Assembly (NCBI GenBank): GCA_910577835.1
Contig: CAJTOU010000008.1
Location: forward strand, 1-64,000
DNA length: 64,000 bases
Direction: 5' to 3'
Source: an uncultured Lachnospiraceae bacterium
GTDB taxonomy: Bacteria; Bacillota_A; Clostridia; Lachnospirales; Lachnospiraceae
Below are positions 54,284-62,783 of this stretch, in pieces; within the stretch, counting starts at the first letter, position 1, and each line of letters opens with the position of its first letter. The position numbers and the translations under genes were made by a program. Under the pieces are notes generated by a model. That model made no database searches and was not told the origin of the DNA. It worked only from the letters and a program-made list of their open reading frames with translations.

Positions 54284-55222
54284 TTATGAAACAAATAGTT
54301 TCTTTGCAAAATTGTACAACGCATTCTGCCATACTGTATTTTGATGTCCTCCTTCTACATCATAAAAAATATGAGGAATTCCCTTTTCTGACATTACATC
54401 ATGCAGCCTGTATGTTACATCGCCGCAGACATCATCTGTTCTTCCCACACAGAGCATAAGAAGATTAAAATCTCCTGTTTCTTCGGGAATTTCCAAATCA
54501 TCCAGCAGAGGATGCATAACTCCGCTGTATGTATTGTCCGCCAGAACACCCGCAGAAGAAAATGCTCCTACATACCCGAATAGTTCAGGATAGGTAAATG
54601 CTGTATACATTGTATTGCGCCCACCCATGGAATTTCCTGCAATCGCTGTATTTTCCCGTCCTGTTTTTACAGGATAATGACTGTTTATATATGGCATAAG
54701 ATTCTCTACCAAATCCTTTCCGGTCAGGTCATATGTATATATCTTGTCTTTGATATCCAAATCATCTGTATCCTCTTTTTCATTGACTGCACTGTTTGGA
54801 CATACCACAATCATTTCCGGCACATCGTCAAAATAATACAGATTCTGCAAAATAATATCTGCGGATTTATTGCGCCAAGTCCGATGACTGCCATCCAGTC
54901 CATGCAAAAGATATAATACAGGATACTCTTTGTCCTCATCATAATCCGCAGGCAAAAAAATCATGGCATGTCTGTCTGTATTGGTGATATCAGAATGATA
55001 CGTAATAGTGTCAGGGCTTCGATAAGAATAACCCGGCTGCTTTTTCATAAAATACGGATTTTCTGACATATCAATGGCTATTCCATCTTCATTTGTTTCT
55101 TGTTCATAACTCTCAATTTTTTCTCTTACCTGCTGTTTATATGCTGCACAGGCAGGTATCATGGCGGCACTGATTACTGCCGCCGCTGCTATTACGGATA
55201 TAAAAATTTTCTTTTTCCTCAT
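54284..55222 (-). CDS. Exported esterase (esterase D / feruloyl esterase-like)
   Basis: 312 residues. N-terminal signal (FISVIAAAAVISAAMIPACA). The alpha/beta-hydrolase fold has YPVLYLLHGLDGSHRTW, the nucleophile Ser in AGNSMGGRNTMY, and a C-terminal His in EGGHQNTVW. This family cleaves acyl or feruloyl esters from plant polysaccharides or acts on other esters; the substrate is not evident. Single gene with RBS AAGGGGAAATATATC. Confidence 0.88.
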   Translation of the reverse strand: MRKKKIFISVIAAAAVISAAMIPACAAYKQQVREKIESYEQETNEDGIAIDMSENPYFMKKQPGYSYRSPDTITYHSDITNTDRHAMIFLPADYDEDKEYPVLYLLHGLDGSHRTWRNKSADIILQNLYYFDDVPEMIVVCPNSAVNEKEDTDDLDIKDKIYTYDLTGKDLVENLMPYINSHYPVKTGRENTAIAGNSMGGRNTMYTAFTYPELFGYVGAFSSAGVLADNTYSGVMHPLLDDLEIPEETGDFNLLMLCVGRTDDVCGDVTYRLHDVMSEKGIPHIFYDVEGGHQNTVWQNALYNFAKKLFVS

Positions 55223-55378
55223 GATATATTTCCCCTTTATAAAAGATTTATGATATTGTTTTTATAAAATGATTTTATTGATTATATACCCTAAAGTGAA
55301 CTTCAAGTCAAGATTTTTTTAACTTTTTTGTTCGTATAATAACGATACTTGAAATTTACATAAAAGTTATAAAAAAGA

Positions 55379-55421
55379 TATGAGTGGTACAAAAAACATT
55401 TCGTTTTTTGTGCCACTCATA
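55379..55421 (-). terminator. Terminator after desulfoferrodoxin
   Basis: TATGAGTGG..ACAAAAAAC / GTTTTTTGT..CCACTCATA, a stem of about 19 bp with one mismatch, followed on the minus strand by CTTTTTTATAAC. Confidence 0.85.
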
Positions 55422-55426
55422 TACAT

Positions 55427-55801
55427 CTATCCCCGCCAAAGGCTGTGGAGATTACAATATGCGTACACTGCCTCGACTTCATCTCCGTCACACAGCGCAA
55501 ACTGTACCTCCGCCTTATCGTCCGGTTTGAGCATTTTTCTCTGATTTCCCTGTTTTGTCTGCAATGAAACCCATTCAATATAGTGCTCTGGCAGCATAGG
55601 ATGTTCCACGGAACCAACATTTACTGTTACCAGATTTCCCTCCACCTTATATTCAGGAACATGCTTTTCAACAGCAGCATCGGTAGTGCCTGCAACAAGC
55701 TCTTTCATCTTCTCCCCACAGCATATAATAGGGACATTTGCATCCTTGATTTTTTCCACAATATTCTCACAATGTTCACAAATATAATATTTCTGTTCCA
55801 T
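55427..55801 (-). CDS. dfx: Desulfoferrodoxin (superoxide reductase)
   Basis: 124 residues. Center I Cys ligands CEHC and CC (ICCGEKM) form the N-terminal desulforedoxin-like site. The center II superoxide-reductase site has HVPEY, EHPMLPEHYIEWV and the C-terminal AYCNLHSLW with the Cys and His ligands. Reduces superoxide to peroxide without making oxygen, an anaerobe defence. The ATG at 55801 follows AAAGGAATAAATTTT; the upstream extension to 55867 lacks a site. Confidence 0.95.
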   Translation of the reverse strand: MEQKYYICEHCENIVEKIKDANVPIICCGEKMKELVAGTTDAAVEKHVPEYKVEGNLVTVNVGSVEHPMLPEHYIEWVSLQTKQGNQRKMLKPDDKAEVQFALCDGDEVEAVYAYCNLHSLWRG

Positions 55802-55869
55802 AAAATTTATTCCTTTCACTTTTACAAGATATAAAGTTTCCTTTTTATTGTTGCACATGAAAAGCAAAA

Positions 55870-56550
55870 TTATTCTGTAATATGAAGTTTTCTGTTTTCA
55901 ATATACAATTTTCTGTATACATCTACTGCCGCCTGATATTCATAAATGTCAAATTCCCATCCGGTTTCTTTTATCCAGTCTATATTTTCATCCTTCTGCA
56001 TATATGACTTCATATAATTTCTGAGTCTCCGTATATTTTCCTCATAACTGTTCTTTGCCACCCAGTCCCAATATTCTGTACTGTTATATTTTTCAAGTGC
56101 AATATTATCTCCGTATAACTCCCAGTCTTTATCTGTATAGGCTGTTAAACAGAGAATTCCAGACTTCCGTTCTTCTTTGATATCCCAGTTTTTTCGATTC
56201 AGATATCCTATTTTATCCCAATACATACAATTTTCTGATTTGCGTATTTTTACAAGAATAATAATGCAGGACAAATCACAGTCATCTTCACATACCAGAA
56301 TAGGAAGATTTATGTCGTGCGGGCTGTCAATTAATTCCCATACAAAATCATTCTCCCACTCCCATATCAGCCTGCCTGTCCATGCAGGCAAAAGACCAAG
56401 CATACTTCCAAATCGGGAAAGAGCTGGACAGAAACCTGCTTTGATATAGTTATCCAGATATTCCACAATTGGTTTTCCATCAATTATCCAGTAATGTTCC
56501 GCATAATGATAACATGTTTTTATATTTTCTACTTTTATTCTGTTTTTCAT
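55870..56550 (-). CDS. Uncharacterised protein, possible immunity protein
   Basis: 226 residues, no signal or membrane segment. Aromatic-rich with CEDDCDLSCIIILVKIRK and YWDWVAKNSYEENIRRLRNY. I do not recognise the family. Its cytoplasmic, Trp/Tyr-rich character and its place among two other orphan genes recall immunity-protein clusters left after polymorphic-toxin loci, but no toxin gene is visible. RBS AAGGAGGACATA. Confidence 0.6.
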   Translation of the reverse strand: MKNRIKVENIKTCYHYAEHYWIIDGKPIVEYLDNYIKAGFCPALSRFGSMLGLLPAWTGRLIWEWENDFVWELIDSPHDINLPILVCEDDCDLSCIIILVKIRKSENCMYWDKIGYLNRKNWDIKEERKSGILCLTAYTDKDWELYGDNIALEKYNSTEYWDWVAKNSYEENIRRLRNYMKSYMQKDENIDWIKETGWEFDIYEYQAAVDVYRKLYIENRKLHITE

Positions 56551-56560
56551 TATGTCCTCC

Positions 56561-57229
56561 TTATACTAGTTTGCCCATAATCTCATCCGGTTCATTATGG
56601 ATTCTGTATGCAATTCTGCTTATTTTTCCCCATTCCTTTGGGTTTTTAAGACATGCTTCCATTTCATATATGGCAGCTTTTATTCTATTTACAGCTTTTG
56701 TCTGCTCTTTACTTAAAGTACAATTCCACATAGATTGCTTCAAGATAAGAGCCGCTGATTCACACCCGCAGTCCTCTGCAATTTCCGAATAAAATTCCAA
56801 CTCTTTTATGTATTCTGCCATTCCTATCTTTTTTTCCAGCAATAACATGCTGATACGAATCATTTCAAGTTCATTTTCAACCTGCTCTAAAGAAAAAAAT
56901 TGTGTATCTAAATAAAATTCTTTATGAATTATCTCACTATATCTCAAATTTATAATACTTTGATATAACAGTGTCATTACAATAACCAGAGAATGTTGCT
57001 GGCTGCCGCCAGCAGGTGTCCATAAACTTGTATATAAAATTTTCTTATCAGAAATCTTTAATAACTGTCTTATAAATTCGCTTTCACCATCTGTAAAAAC
57101 GACAAAATCACCTTTTTTTACAGGCAGTTCATCACTTCTTTTTATATATGAAATTTCACAGTAATCACATGATTTTATTGTTTCCATTTCTTTTTTCTCT
57201 ACATATATTGTGAAAATCTCCTGACGCAT
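56561..57229 (-). CDS. Uncharacterised protein
   Basis: 222 residues. The first 75 resemble a small beta domain (DFVVFTDGESEFIRQLLKI). The rest is helical, with ISMLLLEKKIGMAEYIKELEFYSEIAEDCG. Family not recognised. It lies 10 bases before the next orphan gene, so the two are co-transcribed. RBS AAGGAAAATATTT. Confidence 0.6.
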   Translation of the reverse strand: MRQEIFTIYVEKKEMETIKSCDYCEISYIKRSDELPVKKGDFVVFTDGESEFIRQLLKISDKKILYTSLWTPAGGSQQHSLVIVMTLLYQSIINLRYSEIIHKEFYLDTQFFSLEQVENELEMIRISMLLLEKKIGMAEYIKELEFYSEIAEDCGCESAALILKQSMWNCTLSKEQTKAVNRIKAAIYEMEACLKNPKEWGKISRIAYRIHNEPDEIMGKLV

Positions 57230-57323
57230 AAATATTTTCCTTATTTTATTCTTTTCTTTTATTCAAATAACTGACTGACAAACAGTTTATCATAATTAAT
57301 ATCCATTTCCAGCACCGGCTTTC

Positions 57324-57671
57324 TTAAACTCCATAATGAATCATATACTTATTTTCCCTGATTGCCTGCCCAATCTTTTCAGCTAATAAAACAAGCTGTT
57401 TATCCCTGTTTATTCTTTTATCCGAAATTACAATATCCAAAAAAGCTGGCAGTGATTCTGGCGGAATAAGAGTAACACCCTATCTTGCAAGACCTGTTTC
57501 GGGAGAATTTAAATTATGAAAATAGGTTTTTATTAATATCAGTCTGTCCCACCAGTCATTTATATATATTTTATCATCAATAAATACACAATGGTATTTA
57601 TGAGGTTCATATTTTGAATAATCTCTATCTCTTCCTACCTTTTCAATAATTCCAAATTCTGTCTTTATCAA
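57324..57671 (-). pseudogene. Orphan gene interrupted by an in-frame amber codon
   Basis: A TTG start at 57671 (RBS AGAGG) opens 63 codons to TAG at 57480-57482. The same frame then continues 51 codons to TAA at 57324-57326. Across the stop the protein reads ..NSPETGLAR-stop-GVTLIPPESLPAF.., a smooth join that suggests a Tyr or Trp codon was lost. The undamaged protein would have 115 residues (KYHCVFIDDKIYINDWWDRL near the start). It looks like a small immunity-type protein; the family is not named with confidence. Confidence 0.7.
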
Positions 57672-57757
57672 ATTCTTTTACCTCTTATTTTTTACTTTTT
57701 GTTTTTAATATATAGACAACATAATATATTTGTGAAACCTGTATCTATTTTTCTATA

Positions 57758-59548
57758 CTACAATCCTCTCATTCTGTTTACTGCCATCAGTAAATCAAGC
57801 GGCCTTATCATTTCCAGATATAATTCATATTGATGTGTATTAGAAAGTGTTGTATCTCTGGTATTGTCAATCAATCCTTGTACCTTTTGTTTACATTTTT
57901 CCAGCAAATCAATTCCTTCTTCTGTATCCATAAGAATTTTCTCCATCAGATAAGCCAGACTGTTTATTTGTCCATCGCAAACCACTGCTGTCATTTTTGT
58001 AATATCAGCTGTATAATCATTAATTTTAATATATCTTGCATTTTCAATCTGCACATATTGACTGTAAAAAAATTTATTTTCTGTGGCCGGCATTTGCAGA
58101 TATTTTTCTTGTGTCCATTGACAGTCCTGTTTTTCATTATTTTTATAAAAAGCATCACATAAATGTCTTCTGACATATTGTGTTTTTTCTGCTGGTATAT
58201 AATCTTCCATTAAAAGTATGGTATCTGCATATTTTAAATATTCGCCGGAACCTCCGATTACCAAAATTGTCGAAATCTCTTTATCTTTCAGTTCACTAAT
58301 CCTGTCTGTAAAAGGAATAATCGGCTCATTTTTCACCAGCTTTCTCATATTCTCATCACGAATCATAAAATTTGTAGCACTTGTATCCTCATCAATAAGC
58401 AAAAGTCTGCTGCCTCCATATACAGCCTCTATAATATTGACTGCCTGTGAAACGCTGCCGCTTGCTTTTGAAGAAGAAAATGCTTCTACTTTCTGATTTC
58501 CGGGTATATAAGAGAAAAATGGAGAAATATCTGTATTACATATATACCTTCCATCTTCTGCATATATTTTACAGGCTGTATCGTCAGTAATCACGTACTC
58601 TCTTCCGTCTCCCCTTCTGTGATAGTAAATTCCCATTTCAATACTGTCAAGAAGTGTGCTTTTGCCAGAATACCCTCCTCCTGTAATCACTGTAACCCCC
58701 TTTTTTATACCCATTCCTGTCAAAACTTCTCCATTCTGCAATGGCACATAAACCTCCAGTTCAGGCGGAGAGACAAAAGGCACCGCATGTCCCGCAGGCT
58801 TCTGTGTATCTCCCTCTCTTGGCAATATGCTTCCATTTGCAATAAAAGCAATTAAATTATGTTGTTTTAAATATTGTCTGATTTTAAGCTGTTGTGAATA
58901 TAAATTAATGTGAGCATCCAAATCTGCTCTTTCTATCAGCAGCAGTTGATTTGTAATCAAATTCAATAATTCCTTAATTGCTTTAAAGCCTGATTTTCCA
59001 TTTACATGTACTCCATTTAACAATGGAACCTGAAACTGGATACGCAGCCGAAAAGCCTTGTTCTCTTCTAAATAAATACATCCATTTCTTTTCTGTACCA
59101 CAGAACTGACAGGCTGCATGAAAAATTGTGCTTTTTCTCTTGCACTTTTTTTATCATTTCTATACTCCTCTGATAAGTGATTTACTGAATCAGATAAAAT
59201 TTTCAGAATATAATCCTCATATGCCGTTGTATATGAAAGAATCGGATATTTACCCAAAATAAGATGCTCTGGTATAAATACAAATAAAACCAGCTTTTGT
59301 GGTGTACGAAAGCCTGTGCCCATAAACTGAAAGGATAAATCTCTGTATAAATAAATTTTCTCTTCTTCTATGGGTTGCTCTGAACTACTTACTGAACTTA
59401 GATAAATCTGCTTATCAATATACAATCGGTTTAAACAGCTCTTTTCCTGTGTATGAAATGACATCATCAGTTTCTTAAATTGATTCAAAATATACCTCTT
59501 TCCCTGACTATTTGTCAAAATTAATTTGTAATTGCAGGATTTGTCCAA
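57758..59548 (-). CDS. PF09818-type ABC-like ATPase
   Basis: 596 residues. P-loop GGGYSGKSTLLDSIE, then the characteristic GDGREYVITDDTACKIYAEDG, DISPFFSYIPG and Walker B with LLLIDEDTSATNFMIRDENM. These match the ABC_ATPase family PF09818, soluble ATPases of unknown function. It starts with TTG at 59548 and has no good ribosome site; the N-terminal ~60 residues are less family-like. No transporter partner is seen. Confidence 0.88.
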   Translation of the reverse strand: MDKSCNYKLILTNSQGKRYILNQFKKLMMSFHTQEKSCLNRLYIDKQIYLSSVSSSEQPIEEEKIYLYRDLSFQFMGTGFRTPQKLVLFVFIPEHLILGKYPILSYTTAYEDYILKILSDSVNHLSEEYRNDKKSAREKAQFFMQPVSSVVQKRNGCIYLEENKAFRLRIQFQVPLLNGVHVNGKSGFKAIKELLNLITNQLLLIERADLDAHINLYSQQLKIRQYLKQHNLIAFIANGSILPREGDTQKPAGHAVPFVSPPELEVYVPLQNGEVLTGMGIKKGVTVITGGGYSGKSTLLDSIEMGIYYHRRGDGREYVITDDTACKIYAEDGRYICNTDISPFFSYIPGNQKVEAFSSSKASGSVSQAVNIIEAVYGGSRLLLIDEDTSATNFMIRDENMRKLVKNEPIIPFTDRISELKDKEISTILVIGGSGEYLKYADTILLMEDYIPAEKTQYVRRHLCDAFYKNNEKQDCQWTQEKYLQMPATENKFFYSQYVQIENARYIKINDYTADITKMTAVVCDGQINSLAYLMEKILMDTEEGIDLLEKCKQKVQGLIDNTRDTTLSNTHQYELYLEMIRPLDLLMAVNRMRGL

Positions 59549-59621
59549 TTGAATTTATGGAACAGATATATTCAGAACAGAAGATATAATAATTTTCACA
59601 AAAGAATTTCCCAGAACAAAG

Positions 59622-59662
59622 TGCCTGTGGTACCATAAGTTTGTGATAACCTTTCTTGCACT
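59622..59662. repeat. Diverged relative of the 37292 hairpin element
   Basis: GTGC..GGTACCATAAGTTTGTGATAACC..GCACTT shares ATAA-TTTGTGATAAC and CTTxCTxGCACTT with the hairpin at 37292-37333. The stem is decayed. Confidence 0.4.
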
Positions 59663-59788
59663 TTATTTATAAATAGCTGTTCTATAAGAACTTCATCATA
59701 AGAAATACAGAATAATTTCCTATGAAAGAAAAACAGAGTACCATGACACTACATCTAATGTAATTCAATCAATAACCACATTTTTTAT

Positions 59789-59863
59789 TTATAGTTCATA
59801 TGTCACAGATATTGGAAATACTGGAGTTAATATAATATTCACATATATAATTGTTCTTATCAT
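59789..59863 (-). CDS. 24-residue hydrophobic peptide ORF
   Basis: An ATG at 59863 with AGAGGTGG 6 bases upstream opens 24 codons, beginning MIRTIIYVNIILTPVFP. The sequence is hydrophobic, with a single Glu near the end. A fully consensus promoter stands about 45 bases upstream. Nothing else explains that promoter, so this is the likely product. It could be a small membrane peptide, a signal or a toxin; no relative is recognised. A longer open frame to 60049 has no start signal. Confidence 0.55.
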   Translation of the reverse strand: MIRTIIYVNIILTPVFPISVTYEL

Positions 59864-59906
59864 ATTAACCACCTCTTTTCCATATATCTGCAATTTACTT
59901 TTTTCA

Positions 59907-59935
59907 AGTATAAATAATATTTTGAAAAATGTCAA
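59907..59935 (-). promoter_or_regulatory. Consensus promoter of the 24-aa ORF
   Basis: -35 TTGACA (59930-59935), exactly 17 bases, -10 TATACT (59907-59912) on the minus strand. Confidence 0.75.
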
Positions 59936-60102
59936 GCAGTAAATTATATAGCTGACATCAATACTTATACTGATTATATATTTAAATATTGTTTCAAATT
60001 GCCATAAAATAAAAATACCAGATACGATATTTATCTGAACAGATAACAATCATACCCAGTATTAAAATTTTTTTCAGCAATCTGCGAAATATGTATTTAT
60101 TT

Positions 60103-61797
60103 CTATATCTTGAATCTTTCCATCATTTCAACCATAGTTTCTACCTGCGTTTTCTGTTCTCCACTGATTGCCGCGGTTTCTTCAGAAGTGGCAGAATTGT
60201 TGTCCACCATTTCCGATACTTTGGTAATATTTTTATTTATCTCATGCATATATTCTACATCCTGATTCAGCATACCTGCTATTTGTGTCATTTTTTCCCC
60301 TGCTCCCTGCGCATCCTCCATTACCTTTTCCATATTTTCCACGGTTTCATCTGCAATTAAAATTCCTCTGTTTACAGCCTCTATGGTTTTCTGAATCAGC
60401 TTGGTAGTTTCTCCCGCTGCCTTTGCTGACTCTTCAGCGAGACTTTTTACCTGTTCTGCTACAACTGCAAAACCTCTTCCTGCATTTCCAGCTCTGGCCG
60501 CTTCAATTGCGGCATTTAAAGATAACAGATTTGTCTGCGAGGCGATATCCTCAATTGTAGTAATAATTGACTGAATTTCCTCAGAACATTTACTGATTTC
60601 TCCAACGCCTACTTTTAATTCCTGCATCTTGACACTTCCATTTTCAAGCAGTCCTTTGGTTCTGGATGCAATTTTTACTGAATTTTCTGCTTCCGCTGCG
60701 CTGCTTTCCATATTCTGTGACATTTCCTCGATTAAATATCGAAGGTCATTGACTTCTCCTGCCTGTACTGTACAGCTTTCCGCCAAATCCTCCGCTGCAT
60801 ATGCAAGCTGCGCGGAACCGCTGTCAATCTGAAGAGAAGCCTCCCGAATAGTGCTTAGAACTTCTCTCATTTTTTCATTAATTATCAAAAAGGATTCTTT
60901 TATCTGCATAAATTCTCCGACGTAATCCTGATGAATCTCAATATTATAATCGCCCTCCCCCATTTTTTCAAGAACCTCTGATATTTCCTGAATCATACTC
61001 ACAAAATTACATTTCATATAATTAATTGCAGATACCATTTTTCCTACCTCGCTCTCATTTTCAGTCATTTCAAGCTCTGTATGAAAGTTTCCTCCCGCAA
61101 GTACAATCAACTGGTCCGCTATTTTTACAATCGGCTTTAACAATTCCCTCTCTGAAAATTTTGTAATACAGATAATCTGAAAAATCAAATAAACAAAAGA
61201 AATAAAAAACAAAACCTCTATGATAACCTGAAGCCCATGAATCACAGCCTTCTCATCACCCACTCTATCCTGAATTTCCTGAATCGTCTGGTCTGTAAGC
61301 TTATTTATCTGCTCTGCTATCCCGTTATATTTATCTCCAAATACAAGCTTTTTGGCCTCTTCTGTCTGGCCTTTTTTTGCAAGCTCCATCGCCTCCTCTT
61401 CCAGCGGAACCAGTCCGTCGGACAATTCTGCGATTTTATCCATATCTTGCCATTCTTCATCTGTTAAATTATTTTCCTTTAATCCGGCTCTGGCAATATC
61501 ACGGTTTTTATCTTCATTCAGCTCCTTCATATATGCATCATAATAACTCTGCTCTCCAGTCGCTGCATGGGAATGTACAGCATCTGTAAGTGTTTTGGAA
61601 CCCATACGATATTGATTCAGGTACATGGTGGTCTCAAGCTGTTCACTTTCCTTTGCGGATAGCAGAGTATTCATTCCAAGAGAAGCTACAAGCAAAACTA
61701 CCCCTATAATCACAGTAATAACAGAAGATTTCTCAATTTTTTTCAGTCTTACGGACTGACTCTCGTTATTTTTTTCTTTCATTTTCGTTTTTTTCAT
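60103..61797 (-). CDS. Methyl-accepting chemotaxis protein
   Basis: 564 residues. Membrane segment (about 26-46), a periplasmic-type four-helix sensor with MYLNQYRMGSKTLTDAVHS (4HB_MCP-like), a second segment (about 193-213), HAMP, then the signalling domain with the hairpin tip AIEAARAGNAGRGFAVVA and EQVKSLAEESAKAAGET. It should pass ligand signals to CheA/CheW; no other chemotaxis gene is in the window. RBS GGAATGAATAAAT. Confidence 0.95.
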   Translation of the reverse strand: MKKTKMKEKNNESQSVRLKKIEKSSVITVIIGVVLLVASLGMNTLLSAKESEQLETTMYLNQYRMGSKTLTDAVHSHAATGEQSYYDAYMKELNEDKNRDIARAGLKENNLTDEEWQDMDKIAELSDGLVPLEEEAMELAKKGQTEEAKKLVFGDKYNGIAEQINKLTDQTIQEIQDRVGDEKAVIHGLQVIIEVLFFISFVYLIFQIICITKFSERELLKPIVKIADQLIVLAGGNFHTELEMTENESEVGKMVSAINYMKCNFVSMIQEISEVLEKMGEGDYNIEIHQDYVGEFMQIKESFLIINEKMREVLSTIREASLQIDSGSAQLAYAAEDLAESCTVQAGEVNDLRYLIEEMSQNMESSAAEAENSVKIASRTKGLLENGSVKMQELKVGVGEISKCSEEIQSIITTIEDIASQTNLLSLNAAIEAARAGNAGRGFAVVAEQVKSLAEESAKAAGETTKLIQKTIEAVNRGILIADETVENMEKVMEDAQGAGEKMTQIAGMLNQDVEYMHEINKNITKVSEMVDNNSATSEETAAISGEQKTQVETMVEMMERFKI

Positions 61798-62326
61798 ATT
61801 TATTCATTCCTTCCACGCTGCCAAATAATACAGTCAGCAATTGTTATGTCACTAGACAGACATGGATTTCCTGACCATTTAAATAAGATAATACGGACTA
61901 TGACAGCTTTTTTATTCGTTACTCCGCTTCGTTTATTTACAATATTTTTTCTTTCACACCCCTTTCTTCTGTTTTCATTTTCATATGTACATCCCTTCTA
62001 AAATAAATATCAGAGACAGCCGTTACTTTAAGAGTGCTTTCAATATGAAAATGATAAAACATAAATTCACTGACTTGTTATTAATATTTTGAATCATCTG
62101 CCTAGAGCCCTGTATACAAATACAATACAGGGCGACCAAAGACAACCAACATTTCTGTTGATTGCAGGATTTACAGAATAAAAACAAATAAATATCTGTG
62201 AACATACAAAACTAGAAATGTCTTATTCTTTTTTATTTAAAACGTACAAAAATATTGTTTCTTTGATAATATCAAAATTTTTTCTATTCGTCAACCTTTC
62301 TATTAAAAAAAGCAGGAAAATCTGTA
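61798..62326. other. Region upstream of the chemotaxis receptor
   Basis: About 530 bases with no clear gene. It holds a hairpin GCCCTGTAT / ATACAGGGC near 62106-62132. A possible 15-codon leader ORF at 61937-61984 (minus) has AGAAGGGATGTAC before its ATG. I see no riboswitch motif. Confidence 0.4.
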
Positions 62327-62512
62327 TTATTTTTGTCTCTTTGTGCATATTCTGTATACTTCTGCCATATAAACAGCGGACGTATTTTTTATATCTTCCA
62401 TACGACGTTTTTGCTCTTTATCATCAATAACCGGAGAAAATATTTCGATACTGCAACAGTGTTTTTCGCTGTCATTTCTATATGTCTCAACCAATTCATA
62501 TATATCCTCCAT
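62327..62512 (-). CDS. Small uncharacterised protein
   Basis: 61 residues, polar, EDIYELVETYRNDSEKHC at the start and KNTSAVYMAEVYRICTKRQ at the end, probably helical. An AGGAAGG site stands about 10 bases before the ATG. No family recognised. It lies about 270 bases from the divergently read recombinase gene. Confidence 0.45.
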   Translation of the reverse strand: MEDIYELVETYRNDSEKHCCSIEIFSPVIDDKEQKRRMEDIKNTSAVYMAEVYRICTKRQK

Positions 62513-62650
62513 AAAAATATCGCCTTCCTGTATAATTTCTTTTTCAATATAAATTTTTATACAATTTCTTATTATAATCCTCTATATGATTTCCTGTGTA
62601 ACTTTTTATATTGTTTTTCACACAATTCATTATATTCCTAAAAACTTGCT

Positions 62651-62722
62651 CTGTGCATTTATCATTATTTCTGTAAGAGCAGCATAAAACTCTCGCTGTG
62701 CATTTTATCATTATTTCTGTAA
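62651..62722. repeat. Direct repeat pair upstream of the recombinase
   Basis: CTGTGCATTTATCATTATTTCTGTAA (62651-62676) is repeated, with one extra T, at 62696-62722. The copies are 45 bases apart and end about 60 bases before the recombinase start. Confidence 0.65.
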
Positions 62723-62783
62723 TAACAGTATAGATTCAGCTATATATTATAATAATTTGGTAAAAAAGAAACAATTTAGCAAT

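Noticed and set aside
62023..62205. 60-codon minus-strand frame
   Set aside because: No ribosome site; it crosses the hairpin at 62.1 kb and has random-looking composition.
61798..62326. Possible c-di-GMP riboswitch before the chemotaxis receptor
   Set aside because: I looked for conserved c-di-GMP riboswitch elements in the long leader and found none.
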